Source: Gnomoniopsis sp. IMI 355080
Lineage: Eukaryota > Ascomycota > Sordariomycetes > Diaporthales > Gnomoniaceae
DNA length: 64,000 nt
Assembly: GCA_027946555.1 (NCBI GenBank)
Contig: JAPEVC010000170.1
Location: 1-64,000, forward strand
Direction: 5' to 3'
Position numbers and translations under genes: made by a program. Positions 45,413 to 58,600 of the stretch are shown piece after piece. The notes under the pieces were generated by a model that saw only the letters and a program-made list of their open reading frames with translations, was not told the origin of the DNA and made no database searches. Every line of letters begins with the position of its first letter. Position 1 is the stretch's first letter.

Positions 45413-46740
45413 TGAACGTAGTGTAGTTTGACTAATCGTCGTCCAGAATTAGCGCGAGTCCGTCAGGGTATGAAAGCGAGTATGTGCGAAGGAACGATGG
45501 ACGTCCAAGATATCAAAAGAGCATGCGGAGCAGCGAGGGGGGAGGTGAGACAAGTGAAGTAAAGTATGAACGTTGTGTGAGAAGAAGCATGATGGGGAAA
45601 AACCGCAGGGAAGAAAGAAAAAGGCAGGCAGGACATACCTCGGGAGTGATTGGAACAGCACAACTACCAAAGTCGCCCTTGAAAATGAACCTGCACGAAG
45701 TAACCCTTGCTTCAACCAAGCAGGGTTCGGGCGGGCTGTTTTGATAACGGTTGTGAGGCTGGCCTCAAATAAGAAGAGAAGGATGTTGCTTCTTCGGGAT
45801 TGCTGGCAATATGACCGAGACACAACAGCAGGGGGCAGCTGCAGGTGACTTCACGAGGCCGACGAAGAGACTGTATGTATGTGTGAGCAATGAATGTATT
45901 AAAGTCCACTGTAGGAAGACAAGAGGAGCATGCGTTCGAAGCCACGCGGGTGGTTTCTGGCAAAGAAGAAAAGAACGTGACGGGTAAGGAGGTCAGATGA
46001 ACTGAAGGAGAAGGGAGTTGAGTGCAGAAAGGGGGGGTAATATATATGATTACCTTCCGTGCGTATATGCAGCTATCTTGAGCGTTTATAGTGGGATGTC
46101 TGTGGTGCTTTGTCGAGTCCCCTGATAGATGGCCGTTTCCTTTTTGCGGCGGGCCCTCACTGTGTGGGATCTGCGCTCAAACGGCTGACGGTTGACAACT
46201 CTCGAATCTGAGATCCACTTGATGGGCCAGGTGAGCGAGTTGCTGGTGCTGCCGCACAGACTTCTTTGATCTTGAGGACGCGGACGGTAACGATGCGGCG
46301 TTGAATATCCAACAGTCGTTCGGGAAATTGCAGTGCAACGAGTGGGTTGGGCGCTGTGAGTCTGATCCGTAGAAATAAATAGGTGGGAAGACAAAAAAAG
46401 GTGTCGACGACAGGAAGATTGGCAGTGAACCGGGGACAGGCAGCTGCACGGCGCAAACTTGGAGAAGAGAGAGTCTTGAGACCGGAAGAGTTCCTTCTGA
46501 CGAGACTCGGATATGAAGAGAAATCAACGTGAGTGAGCAACCACGGAGAATGGTAGTTGAAGTGGACTGGCACGAGGGGTCCTGGATGTGAGGCGACGGT
46601 CCAATATGTACTACATGGAGAGAAACGATGAAGTGTAGTGTGGGCCCAATCAGAAATGAACTCGAGTAGCAAAGACGGGACTGAGAGAGATGAGTGCTAG
46701 TAAGTTTATCAGCTATAGCAAGACGGAGTACGAGCAAAGT
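45413..46740 (-). promoter_or_regulatory. Long pyrimidine-rich leader/promoter of the C2H2 factor
   Basis: For about 1.3 kb upstream of the start the minus strand is strongly pyrimidine-rich (purine-rich as printed), a usual property of long fungal 5' leaders. It contains several out-of-frame upstream ORFs (for example 45449-45823 and 46177-46737, minus). A candidate leader intron has donor GTATGT at about 45638 and an acceptor GATTAG ending near 45432. All of this is inferred from composition and motifs. Confidence 0.4.
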
Positions 46741-49700
46741 GTTGATATTGATTCCGGGGGAGTGCCCTGGTAGAGTATGCCCGTCGATAACTCACGGCTG
46801 CGAGCTTAAAGCCAAGTAGGGGCGGTCCCTGTCCTAGGACGTACCTACGGTGGCACTTGAAAATTTGGAAGGACATGGGGTCATGAGAAGGGGCTACCTG
46901 GGAAGGAGTGACCCGTCCCTGGGCAAGTACCGGAAGAAGCTACCTACCATACTGCCTAGTACCTTCGTACCTGTAGGGTACGGGCTTTTCTGTGAGAAAA
47001 TGCGGGTCTCGTGTGGTGTGGCAGGCAGGAACGGGGTACCCATTAGGTTCAATTGAGAGCTTACTTAAAAGGGCAATGACAAGTCTTGGAGTCTTGGTCT
47101 CTTTGGGTTTTATTTTGGCCCTACTCCGCTCTCGCGCTTGGAGATTGCTACGATTGTAGGTAGCTACTATGAATTCTCCGATGCTACGTGCAACTCATGG
47201 TTCGGGTTTGGTGCATGATTCGAATAACGACACCGACTCGACGAGAAGATAAACCGTTACAATCTACTGCGTCGTGTATCCATACTCTTTTGAATCCTAC
47301 GTCAGGAAGTTTACCTCATGGATAAAAAAACAGTCGAGTGACTGCGCAGAGAGACCTGGACCGCGCTGGTCCCAAGAGCGCCTAGGCAGGTACCTGCGTG
47401 ATGAAGTGGGTAAAAGCACAGATACTGATACCCGAATACGTTTAGTGCTCTGCTGGCAGGATATGAGGACATGATCCACGGCACAAAGAAAAAGATAGTA
47501 CTTCCCCCTCATGTACCGCACTGGACTGACAGATTAGGGAGGGACGCAGGGGGATGTAAGCCGGTCTGGGGTAGCCCTGCGGGATTGCTGACGAACACTC
47601 CACTTAGGGGCCCCCTGGAAAAGTTTCCGACTTGCGTGCCGTCAAAGGCAAGGTACCGGGGCTGGGCATATGCTCCGGGGCGCAAGCCAGTGTAGCCCTC
47701 TTCGAAACCATAACGAAACCCCAGCAGTACCGACAAAACTTGCCTGATAATTGACGATCCAGGGTGCCGCTTCCGAAGATGAAGAACCTGTTGCCACACT
47801 TGCACTTTGCGGTACTAGTAGGAGCCCGTCGTGTTCCTTAGCTCTGAAGCTGTGCTGGAAAGAGAAGGGCAGTGGCTTCAGCTAACGTAGGCTCCATTGC
47901 AGCATGCACAACCAGCCAATTCTTTGGACCAGTCAACCAGCCAGTTCGGTTCAAGAGCGTCCCGTCCATGGGCAACGGCCGTGGAGCAGTGTTTGGTAGT
48001 AATTTCTTTCATGCTCAGGAAAACTTACTAACCTTGCACGTTTTGTCTAAGGTTTGGTCGGGAGCGGGGAGCACTAGATAATTACTACGTAAGAAGGCAA
48101 TTGGGCACGACAGATGCGAGGGGAGCGACTGTGGTATGTGCTATGCAATCTGTACCGTCGCTAAGTAACATGTACCTCAGCATGTAAATTGGGACGGCGG
48201 AGAGAGGGTTTCGTCATTGGTGACGGGGGGGGGTCGGTAGTTATCAATAGCTAATAACTATGGTCACAAGAGTGGTATGATATAGGGTCGGGATGGGAGG
48301 GTAGATCACAGCAACAAATGCGAGGCTGGAGACGAACAGGCTTAGGTATGCAATATGGTCCAGGATCACAAGAGGGTCATGGTAAAACCCTCCGAAGTTC
48401 AAATTGATTGCCACGAGTCCGGATGGAGTGGGCATCCCTCAAACACGGTGGTCCGGCTCAGCTCGGCAACTAGCTAGAACCAAGAAATATAACTAGGCGG
48501 CAAACAGATGACTTGTGGGCATGACTAGTACGTGGTCTTTTGGCTTTTTGGAAGTTTCGTCGATAAGTAGGTGGCGACGAATTGATTGAGATACCCCCAA
48601 GTCTACCGCAAGAGGGAGACAAAAGAAGGCTATAAGCAACGGATAGGGAGAGCAAGGCGGGGGCGGGAGAGAGAGTATGGGAACCGTGATAGCCACGTTA
48701 CAAACGGTGATACTAGCAAATACTGCTAATAACTCACTCCTAGTAGCTTTAATTAGTTTAAGTTGGAGGCATGTATGTATGGAGTGGACATATCTTTGCC
48801 ATGTACGGACGTACCTGAATTGCACACACACACACATGCTAAGTAGCACCGTTGCCCGTTGGTGCCTGAGTTGGAGGCGCTCGGACCAGGGGCTGACCCC
48901 TACGCTAAGAGCGACAGGAACGACATGCCGCAGGCCAGTTGCAGCCACACACCTGAGTCTTGCCTGGCATGTGTGCAGGTGGTGTGCGCAATCCTGGAAG
49001 AACACACGAACTTCAAGGTTGGCCCAATACAACAACGATATCTGCAATACCACTATACACGTCCCTACCATTACTCTACCTATATGTGTACGCAGGTTGC
49101 CATGACACAGAACCTCCACCTGACATTCGCGGGCTGTTTACGACACGACTCCAAGGGCTCCACGACCCCACCACAAGTGTTTCTCATCCTGCAGCTGCAA
49201 TCTACCGGACTCAGTCGTCCAGCCCGCGACACTGACAGCTTCAGTGCTTCACCATTCCCATCACGCAAGAGTTATCACAACGTTCGTTCTGATTGACTCG
49301 TTGGACTGCGGACTGCTCTTCCGGGCTGACTCGACCAGCCCCCCTCCAAGCCAGCACAAGCCAGCCTCGCACAACGCCAAGCTGGCACGAGCTCATCACC
49401 ACCTAGGTCCACATCAGTGCTCCTCTACACCTGAAAAAAATGCTCCGATGCATGTGCTTTCACAGTAACACCCGTCCCACTTATCGACGACACACTGGTC
49501 GCATCTGGGCTGCAAATTGCGCACTGCACACTGCAGAGCCCAAGATCTTGACAACGTACCTGCAGCGTGTGTACAACACGCAGTAGGCGTCCTTTACCAT
49601 CTGGCGAGAGTCTATCGCACACAATGTTGAAGTAGTCGCGGATCCACCGGGCAGCGATGATCCCAGGCTACTGTCATTGGACACAGACTTTCGATAGCAC

Positions 49701-52700
49701 CAGCAACCTGGGCGATGTCATATTCGGAGCCGCCTTCTCGCATACTATGGCACAATCATGGCAACGGATCGAACGAGTCCGGTCCTGACTTGAGTCTCAA
49801 GAACTTACCACCCTTCGTTCGTCATAGTTGGTCAGTGTTTCGTTTATTGCACCCGCCACCTGCTTGGTTGCTTTGATTCACCCTGGACGCTTGATGGTTC
49901 AGTTTGCATTGATTCATGCACCGCCGATGGCGATGTTTGCAGGAGCAAGGCTCGACGTACACTAAAATGTACGTACTATCACTCGCCATCGGACGGGCTG
50001 ACATCCTGGAGGCCATGTTTGAGGGAAACATGAAAGGGCAAGACCCTGGATCCTGACTCCTCCACACACAACTGGCTGTTGACTGGGTAGCGTCGTTGAT
50101 GCGACCAAGGCTAATGCTCCAATATCCGGAAGCCCGTAGTGCCTTACCCCAGGACAAGCCACCGCTGTCGACATTATGGAGGGCCACAAAGCCAATACAC
50201 TATGTACTATGCCACCAACAGCCCAGTGCTTGCAATGCGAGCAACATCGATTCGACGCACACACAGGCCCTGGTGACCAGAACGTATCTTTCTTAGAAAG
50301 TCAATTAGATGTGTCTCGCCCGCGTACAGCCTGAGCAAAAGATAAGGCACATACCCACTTGACGAGGACCACAGCTGCAATAGGAATGCGGGACGAACGA
50401 GATCCGCACACATACAACACCGACTGCATGAGGTTCAGTGTATATCTGAATTTACTTTCACTTCCCAGATGCGAGCGACTCATACGCCGTTGCATTTCGT
50501 GGGCAAAGTTGATGTTGGGGGCGGCGCCTAGTTGCTATGCACATGCCAGGAACCAGACCGTGCAGGGGCTGCTGCAAATCGTAGCATCAAGCTGGGCCCA
50601 GATCTTCGAGACTTGTTCAGGTACTGCCTGTAATGAGAGAAGTCGAGAATACCAAATCGAGGGTGGCCGGCGACAAGATAGTCCCGCGGCTGGCTCTCCG
50701 GAACTCTATACTTGACTCAACGACAACTACAATTGAGCAGGGAGCGTGGCCGAACCAGGATTCATATATTCCGAGTCTGTCAAGAAACAATCTGAAGTCG
50801 TCGAATCTCATCGCCTCTACTTATTATGCTGCCGTTCCCGAGAGACAGATCCTGGCAACTTTGTTGGCCGAAATCATGCTACGGAGTCATTTGCCGCATC
50901 GTCGTCAAACGATGGCAGTGAGAGGCGTCAGGGTGCCGTCTCCGGTCAGCCTATCCGCTCGACCATCATACTGAGAGTCAGCCAGGTTCATTGGGCTGAT
51001 TCTCGATCCCAACGCACTTCGCAGACAAGCTTGCATGTGCCTGACGATCACGTCGATGAAAGGACGAAGCCTCGTTGTCCCAGGGCCCACTCCCACATTT
51101 GAGACGAGCTGCCCTGCTCACCTCGTAAAACGAAGGAGCCCTTCACCTTGCTTTCCCCATCCGTACCAATATTGCCGCTCCGGCTTAGGACGTGACTCGC
51201 GGTATGTAGGTACTGTAGTACATACAAGCTTAATTACTGACAAGGACGCACGTCCATCCTTTGTTTCCATGCCACACGCAGTGGCTGTTAACATTATCAT
51301 GCTCACATTCCTATCGTAGCTTTTTTTTTTCTTGAAGCGGCTCCTGCCGCCCAACTCCGCTTTTGCTCGCAAATTAATGTGCCCAGGCGCGGTGGATCAC
51401 CGATTGGTCTCTGCTCAGCTTCGAAATGCAAAGATATTCATCGTCTCGCGCATTGAACGCTGAGTTGACAGCTGCTCGAGCCAAAAGAAAGCATAAGCTT
51501 CTGGGCCACTGAGCCTCAATTGCCGTTGGTTGAGTGCTACCTGTCGAATCGCCCGTCATGTACTATGCCTGACACTCGTGGAGCTTGCTTGCGGTCTGGA
51601 TGGGGCCTATAATGTGGAATCACCAAGGATCTTTGCAAATCCGATTTCGACGCTCCGGGGAACCAACTGATGGGGCGAAGATCAGGGTGCTCGAGTCGTC
51701 TGTCGGCGTTTCGCCGCTTACTACTTAGTATGTACACACTACGAGGACTATAAAGTCTGTGGTATAGTAATAATAGGTTGCACGTAATCAGTCCAGTTTC
51801 TGGGATTGACTCGAAGTGGACCCGAAAGTCGGGCTCGCTACCTATTCGGTCTTGGCCACGAAGTCATCCTGGGCATCAACAAGCCTCTTTTGAGGACTCG
51901 AGTCGCTATGCCGAGCGTGGTGAGACAAGGTCTATCACCACTTCAATGGAGAGGGTGACATTTCCCCCGCCGGCCGCAGAGAGGGGATGTCAGCACCCTT
52001 CCCCGAGCTGCGAGGCGCGTTTCGAAGCGTTGACATCCTGCAGCATGCTGTGGAAACCATGCTACACGTGCTTGGATTTTGTCCGAAGCAGCGCTTTTCC
52101 TGAACAAGGTTAGACCATCTGCAAGCTGCAACACTCCACAGCGTATGGAGCCCCACAATAGGTCTCCGGTATTTGCACTAACCCAACGAGTCCCTTCTAG
52201 TAGTGTTGACCAAAGACCCCTATTGTGAACAATCACCAGCCACACTTTTCGTCATCAGATTTCGCCCAAAAAAGGAACACAAACAAGAAGACCCTTTCGC
52301 GATTTCTAGCCCGAGATTATCAAGGACGGGCCACGTTTTGTTGAATACGTGGAACTGAGGAAGTATTGTATCATTCGCTTCGCTGGCGTCATCAACACTT
52401 ACGTGTGATCCCGGCGGATGCAGTCGAAAGTACGTTGTCCCTCTGCTGGGACTGTGCCTCTTCGTCCAGAGTGGTGGAAGTCCCCAGTCTGCGCGGAGGA
52501 CTGTTTGATGCAGCGCTGTGCGGAGCAGACCCCGTAATCAATTGCGACCCCTGGGCGAAAGACAACGTCGCAATTTCACCAAAAGGTCACACATTCCAAG
52601 TCAGACACCGATGCTCTTCTCAAAAAGGTCACCTTTATTAAATTCTGCAGCGATAAAGATTCAATATAGGGCAGCATTGCGATGGAGTTTCCACTGCGCT

Positions 52701-55600
52701 GTGTCACAATGCTGTTGGCTTGCTATGTACAGCCTCTAGGGTCAGGATCCCAGCAGCACGAATTATAATGCCGATTAACATTACCTTTTCGGGTAACATG
52801 TCTCCTGTAGGCACCCCGGAGCCGATACGGGGCGGATGCGGGCCTCCAAATCACCGCAATCCACTTACTTGTCTACGGTATTCAATTCCTATTATTATGA
52901 GGTTGCCATAAACAGGTCTCATAATTCCCCATACCAGATACCACCAGCTTCATCTCAATAAGGGCTTCATTTCACACCGGAACTGGGCAAGTGGGGCCAC
53001 TTTCCCCGGGCAGCCGCTTCAGGTAAGGTCACCACTTCTACCGTGGTATTCTGCACCTACAAGCCTGGTCAAGCAGCGTCGTATCTGGGCCCTTGTTCGA
53101 AACTCGCGGGGAGCAGACGGATTGCGGAGAATTGTGATCTCACTTTACTCTGGTGTGTGGAACTATTGTTGGAATCACGCGATACAAGCTTAGTGCTGCA
53201 GGCGGGGCGCCAGTCACGCTGTCCACGTCCACTCACCCACCACATGCGCCTGTAATGACTCTGGGACCTGCAGCGTGTCAAAATGATCCCCTTTCACATC
53301 CCTCGAGGGACATACAGAAGATGACTAACCTTCGCCAAGACTGTTGCTGCGGATTCCGCGGAAAATCTGCGCTGGAGAACGGCCGGTCTTTAAACTCATG
53401 GAATACTGACGTTTTCGAGTAAACAATTCAAGTGCTGGTTCTCATCTACGAGGTCTTTGATGACATGTCACTCTCATCTCTCACAAGCCTATCGAACTGT
53501 TTTTCCCGATCGGACTCCCGGCCTGGTGATTGTCGTCGACGCGTGGCTCTCCGCCCTGACTACGGCATCGGCTCCGGACAGGCCCACAAAAGTACGGCAT
53601 CTCGATTCATTGATCCTGCACACGAGAAATGACAGAGTGTTTCAGATGCTGCAGTCTGTACCGGTCTTTGACTTGCTCCACCGTGATGGAGGCCTCGTGC
53701 TGTTTAAGCACACTGCAGAGACCTTTCCCTATCAAGGGTCAACTAGTAACTGCGTGATGCTATCCCCAACTAGCGTGTGAAGTGCAGTATCTCGCAGCCA
53801 TTTCGCATGCCCACTATGTACTGTATGCAATACTATCCCCAGTGGAGTTCAATCGACCAGCTAGTCGCTTTATGACCTGGTTCCTGCAGCCACATGATGA
53901 CCGCCACAGAACGCAGATCTTGTGATGCCTTATGATGTAGTGGCGGTCTCAGGCGTTTCCAAAAGCTGGTTTCCTGACTACTTGCCACGTGCGGGCTGCG
54001 TATTCCGTAGCCGTACCAGATATTCTAGACCGCGCGCGCCACCCACATCAAACCTCGGATCCGACTTTACTGGAAAGCCCGGCGCTGTGGCTGCTTTGAA
54101 GGTGGCGCAGGGTGGGTAGGCAGGTAGGCAACGGAAAATAATGATAACAAAAACGTCCGCGCTATTAGATTGGATTGTGATATGCTGCATGCAGGCTGCA
54201 TGCAGGCTGCATGCATGGTCACTTACATTATCGAGCTGTATAGCAGCCTTTTCGTCTCAAGTCGAAGGAACAATTAAACAAAGGAAAAGTGCTTACCCCC
54301 AACCTTGGGAGAGAGGTCGAGTTAAAGTTTTGGATTCAACCGGATGGTGATCCCGAGTAAGCACTACCGTTTATTCTTAGCCGCAGCTTGGGTCCACTGG
54401 GATTGGGTACCTTCCATATTCGACCTTATTATTAGGGAAGCGGCACCGGCGGTAAAAGACCCTCGGAGAGTAAGTTCACGATGATTGCCCAAGTCCACCT
54501 GGGAACTTTTCGAGGGTTGAGTAGGCAGTGTAGATTAGGTAGTTTGGCGATTTTGCGCATCACATGTTTGCTGCTCAGTTCGCCTCAAACGTTCTCATTG
54601 AGTCAGTCTCGATAACATGGTGGGCTGAGAACCATCAACTTGGCAGGGAAGCGGGAAGCTGACCCAAAGACCCGAGGACCGGTACAACGCTGCAATGTGA
54701 TCATCACTCGCATGGCCGCAAGGCTAGTACACACGTGGAAGGCTTTAAAACCAAGGAGAAATAAGATAAAAGCTCCTGGTCATTGGCCAACCACTATATA
54801 ATGCGAGTATACTACCTATAGGATCATACCCATACTGATAGGTATACCACAGTATTTTCAGACATCGAATCATTCCCCACCCTGCAAGGGACCTGGGACT
54901 ATGCGCACCAATTATCATCAAAAGCAATTAAGCTTGATAAAAGGCTGGAAGCTTCTTTTTTCTTTTCGAGATGCAAGACCCAGACCATGGGGATCATCAC
55001 CTCCGGGCGCGGGTTTGGATCTTGCATGAATGAACCAGTCGGTGCAGGATTTCCGGATCTTGGACGCCGGCCCTGGCACCGATGTGGAGCTGGAGGCGAA
55101 AAGAAGATTAGGAACAATGGACTGACTGAACTCAAAATCGCAAAGCAGCCAACCGGAGGTTTATTTGGATGTTAGAGAATATCAGCCTCACCCAAGTTCT
55201 TGGGAACATCAGCCAACCATAAACATGAGACCTGACCACACGGGCCATGTGTTCGACGTTTTGAGGGACGGCGGTGATATACTATATGACCCCCACCTAC
55301 CGAACTCACCCTTTGTTTTACCATGTAACTCAGTCAACCGTTTCCAGCGGAGGGATTGGGGGGAAATATGTGGTACACTAGTAGATGGGGATGTGCAGGC
55401 GACGCAGTACCTTGGTTCGGCTTGCGATTGACAAACGGGAGAGCAAGTCTGCAGTGTTGCATTATGTAACACGAGTTGGGGCGGGATGAACGACCCCGCG
55501 TCTGCTCCTACTACATAGTATATTCTCGAGTAGCCTTCCTTTTGTGGTGATTATCACACACAGTAGTAGTAGTACGTATTCAATAGTATGCGCGTAGACC
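46741..55600. other. Gene-poor region, first half
   Basis: I find no frame with recognisable domains or a convincing exon chain. The longest frame is 208 codons (48493-49119, minus) and overlaps frames of similar length on the other strand. The region holds an ACCTAGGT at 49401-49408, a G9 run at 48225-48233 and an 11-bp tandem repeat at 54184-54215. Confidence 0.5.
54184..54215. repeat. Three tandem copies of an 11-bp unit with palindromic core
   Basis: GCTGCATGCAG repeats at 54184-54194, 54195-54205 and 54206-54215 (last copy 10 bp). CTGCATGCAG within each unit is itself a perfect 10-bp palindrome. Confidence 0.9.
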
Positions 55601-58600
55601 TCTACTGCGGGCACAAAGAACTAGAACCAGCACAGACCAGCAATGTCTTGTCAACCACGGGATCATTGGAGCGAAAGGAAGGGGGCGGCGGGATGGTCAT
55701 AATACCATACTGTTTTACTATATGATATGATGTGCTTTCCTTCCACATCCCGCATACAGCATTGTGAAGGTCAAGTCTATAACACAACAGGGTCCGGGGC
55801 GACTGAAGACAGAGTTTCCCATCGTACGGGCACCCGTGGCCGCCTTGCAGCGCAACAGCTAGTACGTCCGTCCGTGAATTGGCGGGAAGTATCGTATCAG
55901 CACCTAGACTCAATCTCGCCAAGACCATTTGATATTCATGATTGTTCTATCGGAGCGCAATCACAGAGAGAGAGCGAGAGACAGGAATGCATGAGCAAGG
56001 AAACGAAGGATCTTTGTCTATGTATCTTCGAGTCATGTAGATAGTAAGAAGTCGCCGGAAGAGGGTGCATTGGGCGACGAGCACGAACGTGCCCAACAGG
56101 AGGATCATTGTGGGGGAATGGCCTGACCTATCGACTGCATGGTAACCTTCCCTCGTGGCAGCCTGCAGAACGTACTATGGCATTCGAGGGAAGGACGTTT
56201 CCCCCACTGCCCAATCAACACTGGGCAAGGTTCTGGCCAATCGCCGAACACGGTCCGGGGCAGGTGAAACCGTCGCCAAGGGATCCTGATCTGGCAATCT
56301 TCCCTGAGGGGTGGGGAGGAGGGGGGAAGAAAGCCGGAATGTCTGTGCTTCCTTCCGCTCGGGCCAGACTGCCACTCTAGGAACATGGGGACAAGTAAAC
56401 GAGCCTAACCTTTTCTGCACAAAGACCACGATTGGACTGGCTGACTGCATTCTGCCTATCACATGGCCTGTTCTGTCTATTGGGGAGACCAGAGGAGAGG
56501 AATCCAGCCTTGTGCCTGAAGCTAGGTGCATGCCAACTGAAGTGTCTCGAGTTGATACCATCCTTTTTTTCCTTGGGATGATGCCCAGGCTGCGGTTCGC
56601 AATAGATAATCCGCTTCGAAAGTTTCGCAGCCAGCTACTCTACAAGCATGGTCTGTGCGAACCGAAAGCGGGACAAGCCGCGACATCTTTAGGCTTCCGC
56701 TGGGGGGGTTGGGGCACTCAGATTGATACGCGTACTGTGCACGACAGCGACGTTCGACAGTATCCGTCTTGCTGCCCCATAGCATGCGTATGTAAGTCTT
56801 TGTCAGGTGGTACAAGCATGTCAAAATAACTGCATTGTATACTTTTGTCTCTGCGGTCCCTCACCAGCCTCAACCCCCCCTTCCAAGGTCCGCATTGGCC
56901 GCATGGGAACACGTCAAAAAGGCGATATTGGCATAATGGGACAGATTATCACTTGGTCCACTGTTATGAAAATTGGATTCATGCATGCTCGCTCACCGCT
57001 TACCGACATCTCAACAACCCAACGCCTTGCTTCGAATCGACACGACACCCCTATTCTCTCTATCTATGTACCATACATAGTACTTGAACTGATCCGACGC
57101 GCACCAGCTGCGCAGGTTCCCGCTCCGCGGCATCTTGGTATCCGGATGCCGTCCTTCGAAGCGACGCCAAACGAGATAGGACATCCGCCTCGGAAGCAGA
57201 CCGAACAAAGTCAATGGCTTTGGGGAATCCTCCGGTCAATGGATCCCCTCCGTCGATCGAAAATGGACGCTCACCCTTGGGGGAAGGAGCCGTGTTCCCA
57301 CCTAGATAGGCAGATTTGCACCACTGCCAAGAGTCATGTTGAGCCAGACGAGAAGGAGCGGGATCGTCCGCCTGGGGCTTCGCGGGTAAGATCTCTGTCA
57401 CAAAATGACACTGACAGACTGACAGGAGTCATCATGGTGCGGTCGATGCCGCCTTTATGGGGCAAACTTGTTGTTTGATGGTGGAGTCTGCAGCTTTGAC
57501 ATATTTATACAGTATCGTGACAGCGGCGTCTCATTGGACCGGGAAGTCAGCCCGGCGGCATATGCCTTGCGACACCTTGCACGTCAAGCTGCAACACACG
57601 GTTCTCTCAGTTTCAGTTCGAGCTCAGTCGTGAGCTGATAGCTGCACCGAAAATCATCATCACCAAAGGCACCACTCTGGATGCCACGTGCGCGGTGCAG
57701 TGCGCGTGTGGTTGTCTCTGGACTTTATAGTCGACCATGTCGTCGTAGTCGTGCTGTCAACAAAATGCCAAGCCTGATCCACAGCCTTTCTGGATCCAAG
57801 AGGAAAAGAAACGTCCTGGAAATTCTTTGTGGTCCCACCACTCCAAGGTCGATTTCACGGCACTTTCCGCGCAGCTCAATCATCCTGCAGAAAAATCTGA
57901 CGTTCTGGGGCTCCATTCCTTCGATTCTTTCTTCTTCTTTCAGGCTTCTTTCCGCCATCTCACCGCCGCTCTTTCATTTTCTATTCGCCGATCAAACAGA
58001 CACACGGTGTAATCTCAGCACCGGCTTCTGTCATAACCCTCGCCTGCGCGCGTCGTGGGGCCAAGACGACACCAAGACGGCACCAAAGCGGCTGAAGCGG
58101 CTCCAGCCGTTCAAAGATGGGGCCGACAGCAAGTGGCAGACGCGGGCAACTGGAGCCAGCGGAGTGCGTTTGATGCGGCCGTCATGCAGGTAACTATGGT
58201 CCGATATCAGAATGCAGTGCTGATGACAGACTTGCCGATTAGGGCGTGTTCTTTGCTCGCTTCTCGCTTGCATGGACGATAAGGCGAGAGCGGCCACACC
58301 TTTCTTTCACCGCTACCTTGTGGTGGTCATCATTTCCATTTGTTCTCATTACAATGGCGCAATAGCTGCTCGCTCGCTCACTCGGCCATCAAAGCAAGCG
58401 CTACGATGGAACGCAAATTCGGCACGCATCGTCTGCCATATTCGGTTACTCTACGTGGGATTGCAGTATGGGCAAAAGGTCGATCCTGGCAAAGCGCGAT
58501 CCGGCAATTGCGACCTGTCAACTTGACAGCAATGCTTCTGCCACGATCGCGTGGGGCTAAATCCGCTTCGACAGAGTTAAACCCCCTCATCTTGAGGCGA

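Noticed and set aside
48493..49119. 208-codon minus-strand frame
   Set aside because: Overlaps a similarly long plus-strand frame, has no recognisable domain, and its length is compatible with chance.
56807..57478. 223-codon plus-strand frame
   Set aside because: Opened by GTG rather than ATG, with no domain and no intron signals. It is the longest unsupported frame, so a database search would be worthwhile.
57681..58193. 170-codon frame with ATG, a TATA-like sequence about 180 bp upstream
   Set aside because: Translation is Arg/Ser-rich without motifs; the upstream TATA alone is too weak to call a gene.
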